Shown: piece after piece, positions 44,459-54,168 of the stretch
Layout: each line of letters starts with the position of its first letter
Numbering within the stretch: the first letter of the stretch is position 1
Source of the DNA: Croceibacterium sp. TMG7-5b_MA50
Lineage (GTDB): Bacteria; Pseudomonadota; Alphaproteobacteria; Sphingomonadales; Sphingomonadaceae
DNA length: 64,000 nt
Reading direction: 5' to 3'
Assembly (NCBI RefSeq): GCF_039830145.1
Contig: NZ_CP156082.1
Location: 1,444,001 to 1,508,000, forward strand
Position numbers and translations under genes: made by a program
The notes under the pieces: model-generated
Told to the model about the DNA's origin: nothing
Databases searched by the model: none
The model's input: the letters and a program-made list of their open reading frames with translations, nothing else

Positions 44459-45913
44459 ATGCGCCAGCTCTCCCGCAAACGTGTTTTCAAGGATATGTGC
44501 GTGATCGGAACTATCGGGCGGCTGCAGCGGCGTGAAAGCTGGTGGAACCGCGTGGCGACCCCTGCCCTGGCCGCCGCTCTGCTGAGCGCACCCGCGATCG
44601 GACAGGCGCAAGATCAGGCGCCCGACCCTTCGACGGAGGAGGCTGCGGACGCAGATGCCGCCGGGGATGCGCTGAACATTCCCGCCGATGTGCAATTGAT
44701 GACCCGTGCCGACCCGAACAAGCGGCGCGCGACCGCGCGGGTCAATGGCACGATCATCACCGGCACCGATGTGGACCAGCGCGTCGCGCTGATCCTGGCT
44801 GCCAACCAGTCGAACCAGATCAGCCCGGAAGAAGAGCAGCGGCTGCGGCTGCAGGTGCTGCGCAACCTGATCGACGAGACGCTGCAAATTCAGGAAGCCC
44901 GCTTGCAGGAGATTGAGGTCACGCCCGAGGAGGTCGACCAGACCTACAACCAGCTCGCGACCGAACGCTTCGGCCGGACGATCGACGGGATGACGACCTA
45001 TCTCACCGGCATCGGCTCCTCCCCCGCATCGCTGAAGCGTCAGATTGAAGGCGAGCTGGCGTGGGACCGGCTGCTGCGCCGCAACGTGGAACCGTTCGTC
45101 AACGTCAGTCAGGAAGAGGTCGGGGAAAGGTTCACCGACCTTGAGGCGAGGAAGGGCACGGACGAATACCGTATCGGCGAAATCTTCCTGGCGGCGACCT
45201 CCAACAACCGCACGGAGAAGCTGCAGCAGGCGCAGCAGATCATGGAACAGCTGCGCGGCGGCGGCAGCTTCATCGCCTATGCCCGGCAATATTCGCAGGC
45301 GTCGACCGCGGCGGTCGGTGGCGATCTCGGCTGGATCCAGCTGGCGCAGTTGCAGAACCCGCAGCTGGAACAGGCGGCCCGCGATCTCGCCCCCGGCCAG
45401 CTGGTCGGCCCAGTGGAGATTCCCGGCGGCTTTTCCATCCTTTACCTGATCGACAAGCGGCAGATCGGCATGGCCGATCCGCGCGATGCGGTGGTCAGCC
45501 TGAAGCAGATCGCCATCGACTTCCCCGCCGGCACGACCGAGGCGCAGGCCCAGCAAAAGGCCGCCGCCTTCGCGCAGGGCGTGGCGGCGATCCGCGGCTG
45601 CGGGGAGGCGGACGCCGCCGCCGTGCAGCTGGGTGCAGAGGTGGTCACCAATGACGAGATCGTCGTCCGGTCTCTGCCCGAGGCGCTGCAATCCGCGATG
45701 CTGAGCCTGAATGTGGGCGAGACCACCCCGCCCTTCGGTTCGCTGGAGGATGGCGTGCGCGTACTGATGCTGTGCGGCCGCGACGATCCGCAGGTCGCCA
45801 GCGGTCCCAGCCGGGACCAGCTGATGCGCCAGATGGAGGACGAGCGGGTTAATCGCCGTGCCCAGCGCTACCTGCGCGACCTGCGCCGAGACGCGGTGGT
45901 CGAATATAACTGA
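44459..45913 (+). CDS. surA: Periplasmic chaperone/PPIase SurA
   Basis: 484 residues; the ATG at 44459 is the first, and later ATGs may be used. A signal region ends near IGQAQD. RATARVNGTIITGTDVDQRVALILA is the SurA_N opening. A parvulin domain (about 235-335) contains YRIGEIFLAATSNN, GGSFIAYARQYSQ, GGDLGWIQ. A second, weaker parvulin-like part follows. SurA escorts outer-membrane proteins such as LptD. It is 70 bp after lptD. Confidence 0.92.
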   Translation: MRQLSRKRVFKDMCVIGTIGRLQRRESWWNRVATPALAAALLSAPAIGQAQDQAPDPSTEEAADADAAGDALNIPADVQLMTRADPNKRRATARVNGTIITGTDVDQRVALILAANQSNQISPEEEQRLRLQVLRNLIDETLQIQEARLQEIEVTPEEVDQTYNQLATERFGRTIDGMTTYLTGIGSSPASLKRQIEGELAWDRLLRRNVEPFVNVSQEEVGERFTDLEARKGTDEYRIGEIFLAATSNNRTEKLQQAQQIMEQLRGGGSFIAYARQYSQASTAAVGGDLGWIQLAQLQNPQLEQAARDLAPGQLVGPVEIPGGFSILYLIDKRQIGMADPRDAVVSLKQIAIDFPAGTTEAQAQQKAAAFAQGVAAIRGCGEADAAAVQLGAEVVTNDEIVVRSLPEALQSAMLSLNVGETTPPFGSLEDGVRVLMLCGRDDPQVASGPSRDQLMRQMEDERVNRRAQRYLRDLRRDAVVEYN

Positions 45914-45920
45914 TCCGGTG

Positions 45921-46919
45921 ATGTCCCCGCTGGCCTTGTCGCTGGGCGACCCGGCGGGGATCGGCCCCGAACTGATCGCGGCCTGCTGGGCACAGCGCCG
46001 GCAGGTCGGGCTGCCGCCCTTCTTCGTGGTCGGCGGGGCCGAACTGCTGGTGGCAGCAGCGGCATCGCGCGGCATCGACCTGCCGGTGGTGCGCATCGAC
46101 AGTCCGGACGAGGCGGCCGATCATTTTGCCGATGCGCTGCCGCTGCTCGGTGCGGTGGACGGTCCGTTCCGGCCGGGCCAGCCGGACGAGGACGGCGCCC
46201 GGCTGGCGCTCGCCTCCTTGGAACAGGCGACGGCACTGGTCACCCGCGGCGCGGCGGCGGCGCTCGTCACCGGGCCCATCGCGAAGGCGGAACTGGCGAA
46301 GGTCGGCTTCAGCTTCCCCGGCCAGACCGAATTCGTGGCCGCCGCCAGCAATGTGGCGGCGGAGGACGCGGTAATGATGCTGGCCGGGCCGGCGTTGCGG
46401 ACCGTGCCGCTCACCGTGCATTGCTCACTGGCCAGCGTGCCGGCCCGTCTCTCGGTCGATCTTATCGTGCGCCGCTCCACCATCGTGGCGCAGGCCATGC
46501 GGCGCGACTTCGGCATCGCCGCTCCGCGCCTCGCTATCTGCGGGCTCAACCCGCATGCCGGGGAAGACGGTCGCATGGGGGATGAGGAGATTCGCATCAT
46601 CGCCCCTGCCATCGCCGCCCTGCGTGCCGCCGGCTGGGACGCGAGCGGCCCGCATCCGGCGGACGCGCTGTTCACCCCGCGTGCCCGCGCGACTTATGAC
46701 GTGGCGATCGCCATGTACCACGATCAGGCGCTGATCCCGCTGAAGGCGCTGGATTTCGATCAGGGCGTGAACGTGACGCTGGGCCTGCCGGTGATCCGCA
46801 CCTCACCCGACCACGGCACCGCCTTTGCCATCGCCGGCCGGAACATCGCGGATCCCGGCGCCACGATCGCCGCCATCCGCATGGCCGCGGACCTCGCCGG
46901 CCGCCGCGCCGCGGCATGA
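45921..46919 (+). CDS. pdxA: 4-hydroxythreonine-4-phosphate dehydrogenase PdxA
   Basis: 332 residues from the ATG at 45921. Signatures are [15 protein letters not shown] at the start, [22 protein letters not shown] and [10 protein letters not shown], and [17 protein letters not shown]. The enzyme makes the 3-amino-acetone phosphate precursor of pyridoxal phosphate. It overlaps rsmA by 4 bp. Confidence 0.96.
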   Translation: MSPLALSLGDPAGIGPELIAACWAQRRQVGLPPFFVVGGAELLVAAAASRGIDLPVVRIDSPDEAADHFADALPLLGAVDGPFRPGQPDEDGARLALASLEQATALVTRGAAAALVTGPIAKAELAKVGFSFPGQTEFVAAASNVAAEDAVMMLAGPALRTVPLTVHCSLASVPARLSVDLIVRRSTIVAQAMRRDFGIAAPRLAICGLNPHAGEDGRMGDEEIRIIAPAIAALRAAGWDASGPHPADALFTPRARATYDVAIAMYHDQALIPLKALDFDQGVNVTLGLPVIRTSPDHGTAFAIAGRNIADPGATIAAIRMAADLAGRRAAA

Positions 46920-47737
46920 CCGCTCTGCCGCCCTTGCGGGAGGTGATCGCCGCGCATGGCCTCAGCGCCAGCAAGGCGCTCGGCCAGAACTTCCTGCTGG
47001 ACGAACAATTGCTCGCCCGCATCGCCGCCATCGCGGGCGACCTGCAGGACCACGCAGTGCTTGAGATCGGCCCGGGTCCTGGCGGCCTGACGCGCGCCGC
47101 CCTGCGCGCCGGCGCCCGGGTCACCGCGATTGAGATGGACCGCCGCTGCCTGCCTGCCCTGGCGCAATTGGGGGAGGCGTTTCCCGGCAAGTTGCAGGTG
47201 GTGGAAGGAGACGCCACCCAGATCGACCACGACGCGCTGATGGGCGAGCCCTACGCTATCCTCGCGAACCTGCCCTACAATGTCGGCACGCCGCTGTTCA
47301 CCGGCTGGTTGGGCGGCGAAAGCTGGCCCCCGCGCTGGCAGAGCCTGACGCTGATGTTCCAGCAGGAAGTCGCCCAGCGCATCGTCGCCGAACCTGACAC
47401 GGATGCGTATGGCCGGCTGGCGGTGCTGGCGCAGTGGCGCAGCACCGCGAAGCTGGCGCTGAAGGTCCATCGCAGCGCCTTCACCCCCCCGCCCAAGGTG
47501 ATGAGCGCCATCGTGCACGTCGTGCCTACGGAGCAGCCGGACGGCGTCAGCGCCCGCGTGCTCGAACGCCTGACCGCCGCCGCATTCGGCCAGCGCCGCA
47601 AGATGCTGCGGCAGAGCCTTAAGGGACTGCCCGGCGGGCTGGCCGCCCTGGAAGAGGTCGGCATCGATCCGCAACGTCGGGCGGAAACCCTGTCGGTCAC
47701 CGAGTTCGTCGCCATGGCGCGGGCGCTCACTAAGTAG
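46916..47737 (+). CDS. rsmA: 16S rRNA dimethyladenosine transferase RsmA (KsgA)
   Basis: 273 residues. [29 protein letters not shown] and [15 protein letters not shown] are the SAM-binding and catalytic motifs. It dimethylates two adjacent adenosines in the 3' hairpin of 16S rRNA. It is the last gene of the lptD operon; the 334-bp gap after it contains a dyad. Confidence 0.97.
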   Translation: MTALPPLREVIAAHGLSASKALGQNFLLDEQLLARIAAIAGDLQDHAVLEIGPGPGGLTRAALRAGARVTAIEMDRRCLPALAQLGEAFPGKLQVVEGDATQIDHDALMGEPYAILANLPYNVGTPLFTGWLGGESWPPRWQSLTLMFQQEVAQRIVAEPDTDAYGRLAVLAQWRSTAKLALKVHRSAFTPPPKVMSAIVHVVPTEQPDGVSARVLERLTAAAFGQRRKMLRQSLKGLPGGLAALEEVGIDPQRRAETLSVTEFVAMARALTK

Positions 47738-47831
47738 ACCTGCACTGATCCGCGCGGCATGACCGAGAACGGTTACTGTGCAAATGATCGCGCGACATCA
47801 TCGTCTTTCTGATCCACCACAAGGCAACGAA

Positions 47832-47866
47832 TACTTGCACTTGCAGTGACACTGCACGTGTAAGTA
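47832..47866. repeat. 35-bp imperfect dyad upstream of the TonB-dependent receptor
   Basis: A palindrome centred on 47849. The inner arms TGCAGTG and CACTGCA are perfect; the outer arms TACTTGCAC and GTGTAAGTA match at all but one position, and one base separates inner from outer arms on each side. No T-run follows. It sits 206 bp before the receptor start and 95 bp after rsmA. It may be an operator. Confidence 0.7.
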
Positions 47867-47911
47867 CCTGATTTACACACATATCAACCGCAATCGTCCG
47901 ATTGGCACTTC

Positions 47912-47940
47912 CTAGCGACTTCGTAACAAAGAGTTGCTAG
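47912..47940. repeat. 9-bp inverted repeat in the receptor leader
   Basis: CTAGCGACT (47912-47920) and AGTTGCTAG (47932-47940) form a 9-bp stem with one G-U pair and an 11-nt loop. Possible leader hairpin or second binding site. The remainder of 47738-48071 shows nothing else I can name. Confidence 0.45.
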
Positions 47941-48071
47941 TGACTCTCAGGAACGCTGGGCAGTTGACCAAACGGCGGGCGCCCCGCATCGGCGACGCGC
48001 TGATCATGCGATCCATTTGCATTATCGGCTGAGTTGGGCCGCGGGATCGGCCCGCAGCAGGGGAATAATCA

Positions 48072-50426
48072 ATGTCCATTTCGCGAGCGGCGCTGAGGGG
48101 CGCCGTGTCTTTGCTGGCCTGCGCCGGTGCCATGCCGGTCATGGCGGAAGATGCTGCCGACCAGGGCGCACGCACGGACGAGATCGTGGTGACCGCCGCC
48201 GGATTTGAACAGAAGATCACCGACGCGCCCGCCAGCATCACCGTCATCACGGAGAAGGAGTTGCGCGAACGCCCCTATACCACCCTGATCGATGCCGTGC
48301 GCGATGTCGAAGGTGTCGATGTCGGCGAAACCAGCGACAAAACCGGCCAGCGCACGATCAGCATCCGCGGCATGGGCGCCGATTACACGCTGATCCTTAT
48401 CGACGGAAAGCGTCAGAACAATCACGGCGACATCTATCCCAACAGCTTCGGCGGCAACCAGTTCAACCATGTGCCTCCGCTCGATGCGATCGAGCGGATC
48501 GAGGTCATCCGTGGCCCCGCCTCCACCCTGTACGGCGCCGACGCGCTGGGCGGCGTGATCAACATCATCACCCGCAAGGTGGCCGATCGCTGGACAGCCT
48601 CCGCCACCATCGGCCGCGTCATCCAGGAAGATCCCGTCTTCGGTGACGACATGACGTACGACGCAACGGCGCGCGGCCCGCTGGTGCCGGGCCTCGCCGG
48701 GCTCACGCTGCGCGGATCGCTCTATCGCCGCATGCCCTCCAGCCCCGACTTCACCCCTGCCGTGGACCCGGCGGGCGTCGTCCATGTGCGCAGCCTGGGC
48801 TTCGGCGGCGGCGGGCGGACCGTGGACAACACCAACCGCAATATCGGCGGATCGCTCAGCCTGACGCCAATTGACGGGCACAGTCTGGTGTTCGACATCG
48901 ACTATTCGCGGCAGGAATATGACAACACCCCGATCGTCGATCCGGAGACGGGCGCGATCTCCTACCCGCTGGGCACGCTTGACGGGATCGACAGCATCTG
49001 GCGCGCGACCCGCAACGTTGTCCAGCCGCGAGTGGGTTACACGGAAGAACAGGTGTTCGACCGCCTGAACTGGGCCGCCACGCACCAGGGCGAATATGGC
49101 GCGGTGCGCAGCTTCGTGTCGCTCGCCTATATCCGCACCAACAACAAGGGCCGGACCATGCCCTTCTCCGTCGCCGAACGGCTGCACCTGCAGGAGATGT
49201 GGAGCGGTACCGGTATCTATGCCGGCCTGCCCGTCGCCGAACGCCGCCAGATCGCGGAGGACACCTTCCTGCCGCGCCCGCTGCGCACGCTGGAAAGCAA
49301 CCAGTACACGCTCGATGCGCGGCTCGACATTCCCGTGGATGGCTGGCTCGGCGAACATCGCTTCGTCGTCGGCGGACAGTATATCGATGGCGAGCTGGAC
49401 GACGGCGTGTTCGGGCTGGAGGCGAGCACCGGCGGGGTCGAGGCGGTGCAGGCCCACCGGATCTGGTCGCTATTTGCGGAGGACAACTGGACCCCGCTCG
49501 ACGGGCTGACCATCACCGGTGGCCTGCGGTATGACGATCACAATCTGTTCGGCGGCCGCTTCAGCCCGCGGCTGTATGCGGTCTACAACGTCACCCCGAT
49601 CCTGACGGTCAAGGGCGGCGTCAGCACCGGGTACAAGACGCCGCGCACCACCGACCTGTATGACGGCATCCGCGGCTTCGGCGGCCAGGGTACCAGCCCG
49701 TTCATCGGCAACCCCGACCTGCAGCCGGAAACCAGCGTCAACAGCGAGATCGCGGTCTACTGGAACCCGTCACCCTTCAGCGGCATCAACGTGACGCTGT
49801 TCCAGAACGACTTCAACGACAAGATCGCCAGCACCAACGTGCAGCCCTGCGCGGTTACCGGCTTCGTGCGGCCCTGCGCCAATCTGGGCGATTACTGGGA
49901 AGTGCTGGGCCTGGGCGGCAATATCAGCATCCCGGTGAACGTGGACGAGGCGCGCATCCGCGGCGCGGAGATTGCCGGACGGTACGAGTTCTTCCCCGGC
50001 CTCTCAGTACGCGCCAACTACACCTTCACCGACAGCGAACAGCTCAGCGGGCCGGAGGAAGGCCTGCCGCTGACGCAGACGGCGCGGCACATGGCCAATG
50101 CGACGCTGAACTGGGACGTGCTGCCCAGCGTATCGACGCAGTTGATGGCGGAGCATCGGTCGGAACGGTATCGCGGCGTCGATGTCGATGGCAGCCACCT
50201 GTATTGGCGGCCTTACACGGTGCTGAACCTTGGCGCGCAGTATCAGCTGAACGACAATCTCACGATCGGCGGGCGGGTGAACAACCTGCTGGATCGGGAT
50301 TTCACCAGCTACGACACCAGCTTCATCGACAATGGCGACGGGACCTTCACCCCGAACTACCAGGATCATTACAATAACAAGGACCGGGCGCGCAGCTACT
50401 GGATCAGTCTGAACGCACGCATCTGA
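48072..50426 (+). CDS. TonB-dependent outer-membrane receptor (FepA/CirA-like)
   Basis: 784 residues. The signal peptide ends near VMAED. TDEIVVTAAG is the TonB box; the plug (about 50-165) contains RTISIRGMGADYTLILIDGKR and VIRGPASTLYGADALGGVINIITR. The rest is the beta-barrel. The closest familiar types are siderophore/colicin I receptors. The substrate is not determinable. The upstream region holds the dyad at 47832-47866 but no standard Fur box I could see. It has GGGGAA ahead of the start. Confidence 0.9.
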   Translation: MSISRAALRGAVSLLACAGAMPVMAEDAADQGARTDEIVVTAAGFEQKITDAPASITVITEKELRERPYTTLIDAVRDVEGVDVGETSDKTGQRTISIRGMGADYTLILIDGKRQNNHGDIYPNSFGGNQFNHVPPLDAIERIEVIRGPASTLYGADALGGVINIITRKVADRWTASATIGRVIQEDPVFGDDMTYDATARGPLVPGLAGLTLRGSLYRRMPSSPDFTPAVDPAGVVHVRSLGFGGGGRTVDNTNRNIGGSLSLTPIDGHSLVFDIDYSRQEYDNTPIVDPETGAISYPLGTLDGIDSIWRATRNVVQPRVGYTEEQVFDRLNWAATHQGEYGAVRSFVSLAYIRTNNKGRTMPFSVAERLHLQEMWSGTGIYAGLPVAERRQIAEDTFLPRPLRTLESNQYTLDARLDIPVDGWLGEHRFVVGGQYIDGELDDGVFGLEASTGGVEAVQAHRIWSLFAEDNWTPLDGLTITGGLRYDDHNLFGGRFSPRLYAVYNVTPILTVKGGVSTGYKTPRTTDLYDGIRGFGGQGTSPFIGNPDLQPETSVNSEIAVYWNPSPFSGINVTLFQNDFNDKIASTNVQPCAVTGFVRPCANLGDYWEVLGLGGNISIPVNVDEARIRGAEIAGRYEFFPGLSVRANYTFTDSEQLSGPEEGLPLTQTARHMANATLNWDVLPSVSTQLMAEHRSERYRGVDVDGSHLYWRPYTVLNLGAQYQLNDNLTIGGRVNNLLDRDFTSYDTSFIDNGDGTFTPNYQDHYNNKDRARSYWISLNARI

Positions 50427-50435
50427 TCCGGCTTG

Positions 50436-50462
50436 CGGCGGGGCTGCGATGTGGTCCCGCCG
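50436..50462. terminator. Possible bidirectional hairpin between convergent genes
   Basis: CGGCGGG (50436-50442) and CCCGCCG (50456-50462) form a 7-bp stem in the gap between the receptor stop and the cobA stop. A T-run is lacking on both sides, so intrinsic termination is uncertain. Confidence 0.4.
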
Positions 50463-51254
50463 TTACCCCGTGCAGGCAGCCGAACTGGCGACCTCACGGG
50501 TTTCTCGCACCTGCCCGGCCGCGTCACCCTGCGCCACCGCGTCCCCGATCAGCATCAGCGTCGGCAGATCGGCGGCGAAGGCGCGGACTGCCAGGGGCAG
50601 CAGGTCCAGCCGGGTGCGCAGCATCTGCTCGTCCGGCAGGCTGACATTGCACGCGATCAGCGCCGGCGTGCTGCCGGGCAGGCCGTGCGCCATCAACTGC
50701 CGGCTGACCTCGCCCGCGGCCTCCCGCCCCATATAGATGCCCAGAGTTGCATCCGCCTGCGCCAGCGCCGCCCAGTCGAGGTCCAGCGCCGCGCCGCGCC
50801 GGCTGTGCGCGGTGACGAACTGCACCCGCCTGGCGATCCCGCGCAATGACAGCGACACGCCCGCGCTCGCCGCGGCGGCGCTCGCCGCGGTGATGCCGGG
50901 GCACACATGGACCGGCACGCCGGCTGCACGGCACGCGGCCAGCTCTTCCGCCGATCGCCCGAAGATGGAGGGATCACCCCCCTTCAGCCGCACGACCCGC
51001 CGGCCCGCCAGCGCAGCCTCGACCAGCACCGCGTCGATGGTCGCCTGGCTCGCGCTGTGGCGGCCGGCCCGCTTCCCCACGGGCACCAGCCGCGCACGAT
51101 GCGCAAGGTCCAGGATCGCCGGCCCGACCAGTGCATCGTGGAACACCACCTCTGCCAACTCCAGCAGTCGGGCCGCCCTACGCGTCAGCAGGTCGGGGTC
51201 GCCCGGCCCTGCACCGACCAGCCAGACCGTGCCTGCGGGAAAGTCGTCAACCAT
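50463..51254 (-). CDS. cobA: Uroporphyrinogen-III C-methyltransferase (SUMT)
   Basis: 263 residues from the ATG at 51254 that lies inside the end of the nitrate reductase gene. VWLVGAGPGDPDLLT and VRLKGGDPSIFGR are the SAM-binding motifs, and CPGITAASAAAASAGV is conserved. It makes precorrin-2 for siroheme, the cofactor of the nitrite reductase encoded upstream. It is the last gene of the nitrate operon. No CysG dehydrogenase/chelatase domain is fused. Confidence 0.93.
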   Translation of the reverse strand: MVDDFPAGTVWLVGAGPGDPDLLTRRAARLLELAEVVFHDALVGPAILDLAHRARLVPVGKRAGRHSASQATIDAVLVEAALAGRRVVRLKGGDPSIFGRSAEELAACRAAGVPVHVCPGITAASAAAASAGVSLSLRGIARRVQFVTAHSRRGAALDLDWAALAQADATLGIYMGREAAGEVSRQLMAHGLPGSTPALIACNVSLPDEQMLRTRLDLLPLAVRAFAADLPTLMLIGDAVAQGDAAGQVRETREVASSAACTG

Positions 51255-53844
51255 GCGCCGTCTCCAGGGTGTGTTCCGCCAGGATGCGGGCGAGTGCCGG
51301 ACGGCACGATCCGCAATTGGTACCCGCGCCAAGCGCCGCGCCGATCGCCGCGACGCTGACGAGCTGCTGATCGCGGATCGCCGCCACGATGGTGTTGAGC
51401 CCGACATCCAGGCACGCGCAGACCACCGCCCCGCGCTCCTGCTGCCGGCCCGGCGCCCGCCCGGCCAACACCAGCGGGCCGTGCTGCGCCCCCAACTGCG
51501 CCACCAGCCAGTCTCGTCCCGGCAGCTCGCCGGTGGCGGTGACGAACAGGGCGGCGATCAGGCGGCCGTCCTGCAGCACCGCGATGCGGCGGGTGCCACG
51601 TGCCGGATCGCTCGCCTCCATCCGCTGCCCTGCCGGCAGGCTGCCTTCGGGAATGTCGGTCATGCTCTCGCCGGCGAGTTCGAACAGCACGCCGCCAGGT
51701 ACCGCCACCCGCACCGCCCAGGGAATGCCCGGCAGTTCCGCCCCGCCGCGCACGATCAGGAAGCCCCGCCAGGCCAGCGCCACCGGCTCCAGCCGGGCGG
51801 GCGTCTGCTTGAAGCCGGGCTGACCCGAGTGGGGATCGGTGCCGTCGCGCGGCAGCAGGCCGGTGCGCCCACCGCTGGCGGTGCGATCGGTCCAGTGGAT
51901 CGGCGCGAACACCTCTCCCCTTCGTTGGCCATCCGTCAGCGTCACGCGGAACAGGCTGGCGCCCTGCGGCGTGTGCAGCCGTGCCAGTCCCCCGTCGGCC
52001 AGGCCCAGATCGGCCGCATCAGCCGGATGCACCTCGACCAGCGGCTCCTCCCGATGGCGTGCCAGCCTGGGGCTGAGGCCGGTGCGGGTCATCGTATGCC
52101 AATGGTCGCGGTAGCGGCCCGTGTTGAGCAGCAGCGGCCAGCGAGCAAGCGGCGCCTCCAGCTCCCGCTGCGCCACCGGGATCAGGCGCGCCAGGCCGTC
52201 CGCCGTGGGGTAGTGTCCATCGGCAAACGGCTGGCCACCCCACCGGAACGGTTCCAGCGCCTCATACTGCGCATTCGTCAACATCGCCTGCGGGCCGAGG
52301 TCCAGCAGCCGCGCGCCATTGTTGCGATAGGCGGTCAGCCCCGCATGTTCGCGCCAGATCTCCGCCGGGTGGCGATAGCCGAAGGCATCGCTCCACCCCA
52401 TCCGCGCGGCCACTTGCGATACGATCCACCAGTCCGGCCGGGCCTCGCCCGGCAGCGGCAGGACGGCGCGCTGGCGGCTGACCGTCCGTTCGGAATTGGT
52501 GACGGTGCCGTCCTTCTCCCCCCAAGCGGCGGCCGGCAGCCGCACATCGGCGTGGAGCGAGGTGTCGGTCCGCTCGATCACATCCGACACGACCACGAAG
52601 GGGCAGCCGGCCAGCGCATCGCGCACGCGCGCGGCGTCGGGCATGGAGACGGCGGGATTGGTAGCCATGATCCACAGCGCCTTGATCCGGCCCTCACCCA
52701 CGGCACGGAACAGGTCCACCGCCTTCAGCCCCGGCTTGCGCGCGATGTTCGGCGCGGCCCAGAACCGGGCGACGTCGTCACGATCCGCCTCTGCGAAGCC
52801 GCGATGCGCCGCCAGCGTGGTGGCGAGGCCGCCCACTTCCCGGCCACCCATGGCATTGGGCTGCCCGGTGATGGAGAACGGCGCCGCACCCGCCTTGCTG
52901 ATGCGTCCGGTGGCCAGATGCAGGTTCAGGATCGCATTGCCGCCATCGGTGCCGCGGATCGACTGGTTCACCCCCTGGCTGAACATCGTCACCGTGCGCG
53001 GGTTGGCGGCGAACAGGTCATAGAAGCGCTGCACGTCGCCCGGCGCCAGATCACACCCCTTCGCCACGCTCCACAGATCGTGGCCTTGGTCCAGCGCATC
53101 CCAGAACCCCTCGGGCACGCTCAAGGCACCGTCATCGACCAGCCCTTCACGCCAGCAATGTGCCAGCAAGCCGTTCATCAGCAGCACGTCGCTGCCCGGC
53201 CGCAGCGGCAGATGCAGGTCGGCGCCTTCCGCCGTCTCGGTCCGGCGCGGGTCGATCACGACCAGCTTGGTGCCACGCTCCTCCCGCGCCGCCATCATGC
53301 GCTGGTACAGCACCGGGTGGCACCAGGCGGTGTTCGATCCCACCAGCACGACCAGCTCCGCCGCCTCCAGATCGGCATAGCTGGCGGGGACCACATCCTC
53401 GCCAAAGGCGCGGTTGTGCGCGGCCACCGCACTGGACATGCAGAGCCGCGAATTGGTGTCGATATTGGCAGACCCGATGAAGCCCTTCATCAGCTTGTTG
53501 GCGACGTAGTAATCCTCCGTCAGCAGTTGGCCGGAGACGTAGAAGGCGACGCTGTCCGGGCCGTGCTGCCGGACCGCCTCGGCGAAGCGCCGGGCCACCA
53601 GATCGAGCGCCTTGTCCCAGCTTGCCCGCTTCCCCGCCCCGGCACGGCCGATCAGCGGATGCAGCAGTCGCCCGTTTAGGCCGACGGTTTCGCCCAGATG
53701 CGTGCCCTTGGAACACAGCCGCCCGGCGTTGGCGGGGTGTCGCTGATCGCCGGCGATCTCCAGCGTGCGATCCCCCGTGCGGCGCGCCAGCACGCCGCAG
53801 CCGACCCCGCAATAGGCGCAGGTGGTGCGGACGGCCTGCTCCAT
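51247..53844 (-). CDS. nasA: Assimilatory nitrate reductase catalytic subunit with C-terminal [2Fe-2S] domain
   Basis: 865 residues. The N-terminal [4Fe-4S] ligands are C9, C12, C16 and C44 (CAYCGVGC, RLCSKG). A Mo-ligand Cys at 135 (NSRLCMSS) marks a Nap/Nas-type enzyme. MGD-binding segments include VVIDPRRTETAEGAD and QPNAMGGREVGGL. At the C-terminus, CACLD and TNCGSCRPALARIL are a BFD-type [2Fe-2S] domain found in several NasC proteins. No Tat signal, so it is cytoplasmic. It overlaps cobA by 8 bp. Electron donor not visible. Confidence 0.95.
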   Translation of the reverse strand: MEQAVRTTCAYCGVGCGVLARRTGDRTLEIAGDQRHPANAGRLCSKGTHLGETVGLNGRLLHPLIGRAGAGKRASWDKALDLVARRFAEAVRQHGPDSVAFYVSGQLLTEDYYVANKLMKGFIGSANIDTNSRLCMSSAVAAHNRAFGEDVVPASYADLEAAELVVLVGSNTAWCHPVLYQRMMAAREERGTKLVVIDPRRTETAEGADLHLPLRPGSDVLLMNGLLAHCWREGLVDDGALSVPEGFWDALDQGHDLWSVAKGCDLAPGDVQRFYDLFAANPRTVTMFSQGVNQSIRGTDGGNAILNLHLATGRISKAGAAPFSITGQPNAMGGREVGGLATTLAAHRGFAEADRDDVARFWAAPNIARKPGLKAVDLFRAVGEGRIKALWIMATNPAVSMPDAARVRDALAGCPFVVVSDVIERTDTSLHADVRLPAAAWGEKDGTVTNSERTVSRQRAVLPLPGEARPDWWIVSQVAARMGWSDAFGYRHPAEIWREHAGLTAYRNNGARLLDLGPQAMLTNAQYEALEPFRWGGQPFADGHYPTADGLARLIPVAQRELEAPLARWPLLLNTGRYRDHWHTMTRTGLSPRLARHREEPLVEVHPADAADLGLADGGLARLHTPQGASLFRVTLTDGQRRGEVFAPIHWTDRTASGGRTGLLPRDGTDPHSGQPGFKQTPARLEPVALAWRGFLIVRGGAELPGIPWAVRVAVPGGVLFELAGESMTDIPEGSLPAGQRMEASDPARGTRRIAVLQDGRLIAALFVTATGELPGRDWLVAQLGAQHGPLVLAGRAPGRQQERGAVVCACLDVGLNTIVAAIRDQQLVSVAAIGAALGAGTNCGSCRPALARILAEHTLETAHG

Positions 53845-53845
53845 C

Positions 53846-54163
53846 TCAGGCGGCGACCTTCAGCGGCGCCGACAGCAGGATGCGGCCGTCGACCACCTCC
53901 ACCTGTACCGTGGGCGTGCAGCCCTTGTCCGCGCCCAGCGCCTCGCCCGTTTCCAGGCTGATGCGCCAATTGTGCAGCGGACAGGCGACCGCATGACCGT
54001 GGATGATCCCCTCGCTCAGCGGCCCGTGCTTGTGCGGGCAGCGGTTCACCAGCGCGAAGATGCGATCGTCACCGGTGCGGAAGACCGCGATGCTCTCCCC
54101 CTCCAGCATCACGGAGCGACTGCCGCGCAGGGGGATGGCATCGACCGGGCCGATATCGATCAT
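53846..54163 (-). CDS. nirD: Nitrite reductase small subunit NirD
   Basis: 105 residues from the ATG at 54163. The Rieske-type motif is NRCPHKHGPLSEG followed by CPLHNWRISLETG; in NirD this domain often lacks a cluster, but here both Cys-x-His pairs are present, so a [2Fe-2S] cluster is possible. It works with NirB in reducing nitrite to ammonium. It starts 5 bp after nirB. Confidence 0.94.
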   Translation of the reverse strand: MIDIGPVDAIPLRGSRSVMLEGESIAVFRTGDDRIFALVNRCPHKHGPLSEGIIHGHAVACPLHNWRISLETGEALGADKGCTPTVQVEVVDGRILLSAPLKVAA

Positions 54164-54168
54164 CTGGG

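Noticed and set aside
48001-48071. A Fur box ahead of the TonB-dependent receptor.
   Set aside because: ATTTGCATTATCGG resembles a half site only; no GATAATGATAATCATTATC-like match was found.
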